From Amoebophrya sp. A120 (taxonomy: Eukaryota > Sar > Dinophyceae > Syndiniales > Amoebophryaceae): 64,000 nucleotides of DNA. Shown here one piece after another: positions 12,301-20,900 of this stretch. The DNA lies in assembly GCA_905178155.1 (NCBI GenBank), contig CAJINV010000019.1:1162913-1226912 (forward strand), given 5' to 3'. Position 1 is the first letter of the stretch. Each line of letters starts with the position of its first letter. Made by a program: the position numbers and the translations under genes. A model generated the notes under the pieces. The model made no database searches. It was not told where the DNA came from and saw only the letters and a program-made list of their open reading frames with translations.

Positions 12301-13262
12301 ATAGTAACCGTTGAGTTGCCTGCTCCACCAAAACTAGCATCAGTTTGCGCACCAGAAGCAGCTGCAGAAGAAGTGCCAGTGTTCATCTTCCCATCTCCAC
12401 TATCACTGCCAGCCGCAAGAACTTTTGGACTGCTCAACAGCGGAACCATTTTCACGACGCCGTCCTCCACTTCCTCCGCCCCCGCTTCGTCATCTACAGC
12501 CGACAAAAGAGGCATCCCCCCGCCGGACTCCCGCGCTATATTAACATCGTCCCGGCCGAGGTAGTTGTAGCTGGATTTGTTATTGTTCAGCTTATTCCCC
12601 AACCCGCCAGTACCAGCAAGCTGTTCCTGCTCAAATTGTAGCTGTTGCTTCTCCTCCGCAAAAGTGCGGATCTTCCGCATCTTCTTGGCGTGGTGCTTGA
12701 TATCTTCGACCGTTTTTCGCAACAGTTGCCGATTCTCGCTGGACAGTTTCGCCATGTTCTCCTCAAAACAGTCCTTCTTGGTCTTCTTCTGCTGTATGGG
12801 TGTGTCAGGATTGAAATCGACAAAGTTGAAATAATCTGTGATGCACAAAATGCAAGGCACGAAGTGACTGTCTTGCAGGGATTGCAAGTGAGGCCGATTG
12901 TGAACCTGTTTCGGGTTTGTGATAGAGGTGCTAAAGTAGCATGGCAAAGGATGCCTTCTTTCGCTAAACAGCATGACAAACTGGATTGCGATAACGTAGA
13001 AATTTGTCATGCGCCGCTTGAAAATTGGGCTTCGGAATGGTATCGGTTTTATGCATCACAAATCTTTCAACTTTGTCAAATTCAATCCTGTCAGTTCCAT
13101 ATGCTGTTGCAGTGTCGTATTTCGCTTGATGTTGTGCGCGTTGGGGTACACATGCTGGTGCTGGGTCGCCGGGTGGAGCAGGCTGCCGGGCTGCGATGCG
13201 GAAAGTGCGACATTGGAAGAACCGCTACCGGCGCCCGGCCGCTGGTTGAAGAAGATGTCCAT
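367..13262 (-). CDS. Giant low-complexity protein with C-terminal TraB domain
   Basis: About 2,750 residues after splicing. Exons 5' to 3': 13262-13102, 12794-11714, 11433-11384, 11121-11057, 10745-10675, 10394-10365, 10111-9290, 8963-8891, 8672-7884, 7619-6452, 6193-5048, 4823-4320, 4138-3003, 2742-2669, 2458-2220, 1902-1696, 1496-1323, 1178-1085, 823-367. Fifteen introns are introners. Three (4139-4319, 1497-1695, 1179-1322) have GTACTT donors and AG acceptors. The first 85% is Ser/Gln/Gly/Asn-rich with poly-Q, poly-S and poly-K runs and is probably disordered. The last ~330 residues match the TraB/TIKI family: ILGQLHYSK (first GX2H), IVGLEAP (conserved Glu), and VLAVVGCQHIAGL (second GX2H). 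Family members are membrane-associated proteases or regulators, some mitochondrial; the substrate here is unknown. A poly-Ser linker interrupts the domain near 690-720. Start chosen at the first ATG of the 5'-most joinable exon. TraB call strong, exact exon edges less so. Confidence 0.8.
824..1084. mobile_element. Introner, family 1
   Basis: Ends are TATCAAATG and CATTTGATA with the internal TIR core GTCTGGGTCTGG and its complement. Flanked by GCTG on both sides. Its removal joins two TraB-gene exons in frame (DSNRQ to LALQACELL). Confidence 0.9.
1903..2219. mobile_element. Introner, family 5
   Basis: TIR core GTGTCAGAATCGAAATCG with its complement near 2180-2210. Flanked by CTACT duplications. 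Lies in the TraB gene; excision joins a poly-Ser stretch to SGAKVEEPKD. Confidence 0.88.
2459..2668. mobile_element. Introner, family 6
   Basis: Starts TATCCAAGAAAAAAACTG and ends with the inverted form closing in GCATA. Flanked by perfect GGGTT duplications. Only one other family-6 copy is in the window (15319). Confidence 0.88.
2743..3002. mobile_element. Introner, family 8
   Basis: Starts TATGCC followed by CCTCAGGTGTCACACTC and ends with the inverted form closing in GTCATA. Flanked by perfect ACTGC duplications, in the TraB gene. Confidence 0.88.
4824..5047. mobile_element. Introner, family 1
   Basis: GTCTGGGTCTGG core at the left, diverged CCAGACCCGG at the right, closing in CCATA. Perfect AGTTG duplications. 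Shorter than most family-1 copies (224 bp). Confidence 0.88.
6194..6451. mobile_element. Introner, family 1
   Basis: TATCAAATG...ACTTGATA ends with GTCTGGGTCTGG TIRs. Perfect TCCGT duplications. Interior very similar to the copies at 10112, 18152 and 33127. Confidence 0.9.
7620..7883. mobile_element. Introner, family 1
   Basis: TATCAAGTG...CATTTGATA with family-1 TIRs. Flanks AGAGG and AGGGG (4 of 5). Interior closely similar to the copy at 11122, suggesting recent spread. Confidence 0.88.
8673..8890. mobile_element. Introner, family 7
   Basis: Starts TATGAGAGTGCACAAGC followed by a C-rich tract; ends with the inverted form closing in CTCTTA. Perfect GCTTC duplications. Confidence 0.88.
8964..9289. 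mobile_element. Introner, family 4
   Basis: Left TIR carries GGAAAAATCTCCC and CCCATATC; right TIR carries GATATGGGGAGGGGGG and closes in CACAATA. Perfect AATGT duplications. In the TraB gene. Confidence 0.88.
10112..10364. mobile_element. Introner, family 1
   Basis: Left end diverged (TATAAAATG, GTCTGGTTCTGG); right end typical. Flanks CTCAC and CTCAT (4 of 5). Confidence 0.85.
10395..10674. mobile_element. Introner, family 2
   Basis: Starts TATCCTATGTAAAAACGTCC and ends with the inverted form closing in AGGATA. Perfect CCGTG duplications. Separates 10-residue and 23-residue exons of the TraB gene. Confidence 0.9.
10746..11056. mobile_element. Introner, family 4
   Basis: Left end TATTACAATGAAAAATGCC followed by CCCTCCCCATATC; right end carries GATATGGGGAGGGG and closes in TTGATA. 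Perfect GGGCG duplications. The outer left end resembles family 3, the inner part family 4. Confidence 0.88.
11122..11383. mobile_element. Introner, family 1
   Basis: Typical family-1 TIRs, perfect GCAAG duplications. No reading-frame-neutral junction within the duplication gives GT...AG, so splicing here must be non-canonical. Confidence 0.9.
11434..11713. mobile_element. Introner, family 2
   Basis: TATCCTGAGTAAAAACG and its inverted copy closing in AGGATA. Perfect GCTGC duplications. Closest relative is the copy at 17788. Confidence 0.9.
12795..13101. mobile_element. Introner, family 5
   Basis: TATGGGTGTGTCAGGATTG and inverted form closing in CCATA. Perfect TGCTG duplications. First intron of the TraB gene. 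Confidence 0.9.
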
Positions 13263-14906
13263 AGTCGATGCGTCAGTCGCTGGAATGAAGAGTACTACAC
13301 AGTTTTAAAAAATTCAGAACATAGAGGAGTTCCGAGCATATTGGCAAATACGTAAACTGTGCGGAAGTACTACATATCATGAGAAGCAAACGCAGCTGCC
13401 CCTTGTATTCTATCTTGCTGCTCTGCCTTACCTTCACGCGTGCTCCTTTGACCAAGGAGGCCTAAAGTAGAGTGGACAAAGCGTGAGTCTGTGTTGTATT
13501 TTGTGCGCGCACTAAATGAACCGACGGGAGGACGAGGCAGAGAGTCGCCCGTTCTTCGAATCATGTGGAAAAAGACGACAACGATCGATGTGCGACAGTA
13601 GAAATGTAATCTATTCGGGGTTGACTATCTGCTCACGACGCTCAACAAACACAAAGATGACATATCTAACGAGCGACAGTACGAAGTGTTCACTTTCATG
13701 AAGAGTATACATGATCCACCGGGACGAGACCACTGCGAAGTAACGATTGAGTCGATTTTTACCGTGGTGCCATTTGGCCTTACTCCAGGTCCCCTTCCGG
13801 ATCCGGCATCAAGATCGAGGATAGTCGAAGAAAATAACTCATGCCGAGCGCTGAAAAATCGCAGAGAGAGTGAAACAGGAGCTACGAAGAGAACCAAAAA
13901 ACGACCACATGATTCACGGCAATGAGTCACTACTTTTAACCGATGCTGCAACACCCTACGCGGTTCGAAAAAATCAACAAGGATTCGCACCCTGCTGCTG
14001 AGTCGTCCGAAAACTTTTCTCAGCAAGAACCGCCAGGCGGCATCAAGCACAGGCTCGTCAAATTCTTTAGATTTTGCTTTGTTTATACTTTCGTCTTTCA
14101 TTTCACTTCTTTCGCTTTTTCTTACGGGGTTGAAACTTCCACAGGCTTCGAATCGTACTGGTTGAGAATCACTAGAGAAGTGATGATCGAATCATACTGG
14201 CTTCGAGGAATCGTACTGGTTGTTGGGCGCAGGAGCCGCACCGGCGTAAAAGTACAGACCCTTCTTACAGCACCTCGCGGGAACTACAACGACCGGCTCA
14301 CGGCAATAGGGGCAGTTCCGGACTACACAAGCACGGAGTAGAAAGCGAGACGATAGAACTCAAGGAAAATTGTCGCACTAGTGGACTACTCCCAAACTGG
14401 TTCCTTTTTGCAGCTCTTTGCCCCAAACGGATGAAAAGCGACTACATTGAAACCGCAACTACTCAGTATAAAGATTTCAATAGATTTACTCCTGCTCACT
14501 CACGAGAATTGTCACTTCTCGTGGAAAAATACCACTAGTTCTAGTTGTACACTACGGTATATGCATAAAATTGATTTTTCATCAACACTGCAGCCCATTT
14601 TTCATCGCGAAACGATAGCTATTGTCAAAGTAGTCCAGCCTTGTTTGAGTTGTATAGATACGTGGAGCGTATTTTTCTTGGTTCTTTTGTTTGTAAGTGT
14701 TTATCACTTCAGCCTATTCTTCTATCTGTCATTGGTCTCTGCCAACGCATTTCCTGCGTTAGCTGAGATACTAGAATGTGATGTTTCTAATGTTTAACTT
14801 GAATCGTTCCAGATGGCTCTGGTTCTTTATCTTTTGCGATTATTTTCCCGATCTACTTCCACCCGAGTGGTGTCATACATACAGCACACAACTCTTGCCG
14901 GTCCCT
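13263..14906. other. Intergenic interval between TraB and kinase genes
   Basis: About 1.6 kb between the TraB gene start and the kinase gene stop. Several short ORFs occur (for example 13625-14101 minus) but none resembles a known protein, none is flanked by introners, and none shows the low-complexity style of its neighbours. No introner terminus is seen. It should contain the TraB promoter and the kinase 3' region; no TATA-like or other signal can be assigned. Confidence 0.5.
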
Positions 14907-17900
14907 TTACTTCTTTATGGGAGTGTCAGGATTGAAATCGTCAAAGTTGAAACGATTTGTCATGCATAAAATGCAGCCCACAAAGTGCCTGTCTTGCAGA
15001 GTAGGCAAGTGAGGCAGATTGTAAGCCTGTTGAGGGGTAGACATTGAGCTGCTAAAGTAGCATGACAAAAGGCGTCTTCCTTACCCAAACAGCATGACAA
15101 ACTGGATTTCCGTTCTACCCAAATTTGTCATGCGCCACTTGAAGACTGGATTTCAAGTGGCATCCATTTTATGCATGACAAACTATTTCAACTTTGACGA
15201 TTTCAAACCCGACGCTTCCATATTCTTCCGGTCAAAATTAATGTTGTACTTCGCAGCATCGTATTTCGTTTTTTCCGGCGAAAATTGCAGCTTGTCCAGG
15301 TTCGGGAGCTTCCGCTGGTATCCAAGAAAAAAACTGTGTTAGTGTAACTTTCATGGAGGAATGGCATCACAAGTTTGCTCTGCATGACAGAGAGAGCCTG
15401 TCATGCGTGCCTAGTACGTGAAAACACGTAAGAAAAGAGCTTCTGATGCATGTCCAGCATGACAAGTGTAACTGTTTTGCATTTTCTGCATCACAGACTT
15501 ACACTTACACAGTTTTTTTCTTGCATAGCTGGCTCTCCTCGTGCATTGCGGACGGGAGCATTGCGTGATTTACGCTCACGGCGCGCCCTCGGGCTTTACC
15601 TGCGTGTTATTTTGCAGGCCGAATCAGAAATTTTTTCGCTTTGTCTGCAGTACAAAAACTACAAACAAGTTCTTTTCTTAGTCTGCACGACACAAAAATC
15701 CAATGAGAAAAGTATAGTACTATCCTGCTGCAGCAGTGTCTTGGCGTCGCGTTCGCACATGGCAATGGAATTGCTTTTTCGGAACTGCATCGCAGCGTAG
15801 TTCAACGGAGTGTCGTGGAATTTAGATTTTACCTGGACATTTTCATTTTCTCCTCGGCTATTTCTAAATTAATTTTTGTACCATTCAACAACATTTTACC
15901 TGTAGCCTGATTCAAGAAGCGCATGACATCAAGCATCGACTCAAAGACACACGACGAGGATGATTTATCGAATCGATGATTTTTCAAAAAATCGAAATAC
16001 AATCCCGACGGTTTCGCTAGTTTTCGGGCCGAGTATGCTCCGCCTCATGTTTGCCAGAGCGCTACTTCTTTCCCCGGCATCTGTACTTGGAACGGGCCCC
16101 ACGCCGCCGGGCAGGGCGCCGCCGCGTGCGGTGCTCATGACCGAAGTGCGGTTGTTCACGCCAGGTAAGCTGCCCCCGCCCGTGCCGGACACCGACTGCC
16201 GTATTGACATTCTCACGGTGCTATCAACTGCAAATATGTCTGGGTCTGGAAGATTCCGATATTTGTCATGCTAGTCTGGCATGACTCTGAAATCTGTATT
16301 CCGTGGCCGCGAAGAACCCCTCTTGCCTGTCATGCAAAAACGCAGTTTCTCATGCCGAGTACGCAACTCAGAACCACGGAAAAACTTGTCATGCTGGGCA
16401 GCGCATTGCAGCGTGCTCATTTTTCCCTTCCCTGCATCACAAGTTCCAGACCCAGACATATTTGCAATGCATAGGTGCTCATCCGGGAAAGCCGTCGGTT
16501 TTGCTCTTGCTGGTCGAATATCAAACGGAAATGTGTCTGGGTCTGGAAGAGTGCAAGGCTGTCATGCTTGTCAGGCATGAGTCGTACATCTGTGATGCAT
16601 CAGCAGGAAAAGGGCCTCTTCCTTGTCATGCAAAAACGCAGTTTGCCATGCGGAAAACGAAACACAAAAATAGCAGCTCAAAAACTTGCCATGCTCGGCT
16701 GCGTCTGGCAGTGCGCCCAGCATTCAAGGCTTTGCATCACAAGTTTCCAGACCAGGACATATTTGCAATGCATATCGAAGGTTGCGTCTCGCTCCGCCTC
16801 TACGTCCTCACCGACCACCCGCTTACTGCTCTCCACCTTGGGTTGTGTAGTTGTTGGCATGATAAAATGCGTTTGTGTTGCAATATTTCGAATGACAAAT
16901 GATTCACCACAAAAATGCACAAGAAACTAACCAACCTGGACGTGCGCCGATTCCAGAACGTCGGCCGCTATCACCATGTCGTTGCTCTGCATACTGAACC
17001 ACGGGTGCTCCTGGGCCGCCGCGGCGGATGGCCTCTGATTCACGTCAGGTTCCAGCATTTTCAGCACGAAATCCTTCGCCTGGTCCGACATCTTTACGGT
17101 ATCTGGTATTGTCGCTTTCTTCGACAAAATCGACGCCATCATCTTGGAATCGGTATCCCCTTTGAAGGGAAACTTACCGACCATGAGCAGGTAACAAACC
17201 ACACCGACCGCCCATACGTCGCCGGAAAAGCGGTAACGCCCCCGAATCTGCTCGGGGGAAATGTACTGCACCGTACCTTGTTATTTGTCATGCATACCCG
17301 ACATGCGAGAACGGAACGATCGAAAACTCTTTGTCTTTTGCATTTTTGCGCAATACAAAATAGAACTGTAGTACGAAAACTAGTAAAAAAACAGCTATAC
17401 CGCAACAGGTCTGCAAATGGTCCTCATCGCCGATTATCGTGCTGAGGCCGAAATTATGACAGTGCACAACCCTCCTAGTTGTCCTCCACCTCATTTATTG
17501 CAAGGCCAGCCTCGACTACCATGCATGAGAAGAGAAGTCACAGAAACCCAAACAGACCTAGGATCCGTCAGGACGCGAATTTTTTGTCATGCAGAGCTGT
17601 CACTTTTGCTGCCGTCAGTGTTGCTGGATCTGCCTTCCAAATGAGGGCGATCAGAGCGAGTCGTGCACCATTTTCGTACAAATCGATCAACGCCAAGTCG
17701 CTACTGGGTTCCAACGTGCGAAACAGAAAGTTTTCCGGTTTTATGTCCCGGTGCACCACCGAGACCTCGGGCGACGCGAGGTAGGCGTATTCTGAGTAAA
17801 AACGTCCCCACCCCAGAGTTGTCATGCAAATCTGCATGCCAAAAAAGTTTGTCATGCGGAGCGCCATGAGAGGCATTTCCTAGTCGTGTTTTGGAATTCG

Positions 17901-20900
17901 AATTTGTGATGCTACAATCAGCATGATATACTACATCTGTGATGCTGCTGAACTACCTAAAAAGGATTACTAAACTACGAGGACAGACTTGTCATGCCAA
18001 ACGACCAAAGCTGGCGGATTTGTCTAGCAGATTTCCCATCTTGACTCTGGTGTGGGGACGTTTTTACAAATGATAAGGCGAGCGCCTGCAGCATCATCTT
18101 CACGTACCGTGCGGCCTCCTTCTCCGTGATCTTTCGCTTCGCGTGTCGGGGTATGCATTGCAAATATGTCTGGGTCTGGCAGAGTGCATGTTTCTCATGC
18201 TTGTCTGGCATGACTCTTAAATCTGTCATGCACAATACCCAAGAGCCCCACTTTTGCTTTTCTGTCATGCAGAAACGCAGTTTGTCACGCAGAATAGGCA
18301 ACACCTCGAAGCTAAGAAACTTGTCATGCTGAGCCAGCACTTGTGGCCTCCTCATGATACGCCACCCAGCATCACAAGTTTCCAGACCAAGACATATTTG
18401 CACCTGATACGGAGCCGGTGCATCAGCTCGCCGCCGAGAAACTCTTCCATGCAGATGTAGATAAACCGGTCGTCCGTGTAGTATATGCTGTGCAAAAGTA
18501 TCGCACTCGTACTAATGGCAAACATTCGTTCGTTGTGGATCGGCTCTGCCGACCGGGTAACCCAACGCCTTGCATATAAATGACCGACTTAGGCGAACCC
18601 CGTTGCGGGCATACAAATTGGCCGTACGGAAGGGCCCTAAGCGCTACATACATAGTTCACCCTAAGCGCCTACCACTTCGGTCTGGGACCTCGTCTACCT
18701 GATCCTGGGGGTCCACAGCGCACTAGCCCTTTGCTAGCATAAACAGACTGGGTTCTAAAAACTGACTTAACTCCCTCCATCCTTTCAACAGTAAGGCCAT
18801 CATAAAGGTGCGCTAAAAAAGGTTCGGGGCGCTCCGTACGGAAGGGAGCCTTTCGACGCGGCGTACACTCTCCTGTAGAGGTTTACGCGGAACACGGATG
18901 GGCCGCGCACGCAACTCAGTCGAGGAGGACACACGCTATCCTCAATAACAGAGGCGGTAGTCCCTCACGGCGGCTGGCCTGTCTGAAGACTGTAAGCCCC
19001 ACCTCCCATCTTCCCGGTTCGTCAATGACTCGGGCGAGCCATGTTACTTAGACTCCCCGCACATGCAAATATGGGACGGCTGGGGGGGTTTAAAAGGTGC
19101 TCGCGCCGTTCATGATCTACTATAAAAGAAAAGGTCTTACTTATACAAATGGCGGAGCTTATAACTACGAGCTGATGGCCTCCTGTTTAATGCTTCATCT
19201 CCCTCCTTCCTCTTTTCTTCCTTCTTCAATTAAATTCGCCCCCCTCTTCACCTTTACCTCGCCTCTGTTTCAATTTAACTCGCCGCCATCTAACTCGCCT
19301 CCTTCCTTCTTCGCCATTAGTCGCCTCCTCTCCTGTCTCTTCCCCACTTTGACTCGCCCCTTTCCCGTCTAGCTAGCTGCTCCCGGCTCGCAGTTCAGAG
19401 TCTTCGCGCATTCAAGTCGAACGCCTGGCCCCGTTACCTGCGTAATTATTTTTTTTTATTTTTTTTTTTTTTTGGGTCTGGATCGTCTCCGGGCTTCTCT
19501 ATCTGGATGGGCTCGATCTTCTTAGCCTCTTGTCTTTACCTGCTTAGTATATTTTTTTTTTTTTTTAAGGATCCTTTAAGTTCCCCACCCTGCCTCGTGA
19601 TCTGCCTGAGTGCTCCCGTGCTGATCTTAGTTGTATCAATTTCGTCGGCCGCTTAATGGGTCCACTAGCTGGACAGGTTTTGAAGGCTCTGAGAGCGATG
19701 GCGAGGCTTTGGGACGAACGCACCAATTCGCGCGAATCTTCTCGCCGGCTTCTCTTTTTTATTTTTTTTTTTTTGCTCTCCTGTTTCTGTTTCAGATTTA
19801 GAACTCTACTGCACTGGACTGCTGTACTTTTCAGCAGCCGGCAAAGTCTTGCAGTGATGTGTTTTTCAAACGGCCAACGAGGTGCATTTCTCAAACTTGT
19901 AGAACATTCAGACGCGACTCCCGAGCTGACTTAGAGACTTTTCAGCTGTTTAACCGTAGAGATCCTGCGTCGCTTGTAGTCGTCCTCCCGCTCTCCCTCC
20001 TGCGCCCATCTGCAAGGGTTCGCTGATAATCCGCTGCATCGTTTGCGCCAGCGTCTCCTCCTCTTCGGCTGCTTCTTGTTTATTATCTCCGTGCTGTTTG
20101 CTTTTCTGCCTTTTCCTTTGCGTTGTATCTTCTCCTTCTGCTTCTCTCTTTTTGGACTCTGTTCTTTCTCCTTCGGCGCTTTTTCTTCTCCTCACGTTTT
20201 CACTGTTGCTCGCTCTCCCTCTTTGTCCTGCAGCGCTACTTGCTCTCTGGTCTTGCGATGCCCCGGCTTCCTTTGAGTATCTTTTATGCCCTCCCTTTGA
20301 AAATTCTAATGAGTACGGCGCTTTTGAGGTTAGGGGGTCTACTTCCGCTCGCACTGGCTCGGCCAACTCCTTTGCTTCTGTCTTTTGCTTTGTGCTTTTC
20401 GCTTCCGCTTGTTTTGATTTTCGTTGAGTCGCCGGCTTCTCATTTCCTCCCGTGACTTTAGCTTCTTTCCCTGCGCTGCTCCGCGTTATTCCTATACTTA
20501 TGCCTTTACTTTCTAGCGACGCCCTGGCTTTTGGCTGGACGGCCGAGAACCTGCTGCGTTGCGCGCTGCCTTCGTGCTTGCTTTTTTTTGTTTCTTTTTT
20601 CCCTCTTCCTTCTTCGCTCTCTTTCCGTTCCCCCCATTTTTCCTCTTTTGTTGTCGTCCCCTGTTTCGCTGGGCCGTCTCCCTCTGCGGTCACTTTCTGC
20701 CTCGTTTTTTTCTCCTTCCACTCCCCTACGCCACCCTGTGCCCTTTGCGCCCCTACCTTATCGACTCCTCCTGCTTCTTCTTTGTCTTCTTGGCCCGTTC
20801 CATCTACCTCCTCCCCTTCCCAAGTGTAGTCCCGCAGCTCTCCAGGTAGTATCTTCTTCTCTTTTCTTTCTACTATCGAGAGCGATAGCGACTGCAATGC

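Noticed and set aside
13625-14341. Two overlapping ORFs of over 130 codons in the TraB-kinase gap
   Set aside because: Opposite strands overlapping, no family resemblance, no introner context, composition unlike the neighbouring genes.
18540-19080. Ribosomal RNA or other structural RNA in the long introner
   Set aside because: I could not match any conserved rRNA, snRNA or tRNA core by eye; left as unassigned.
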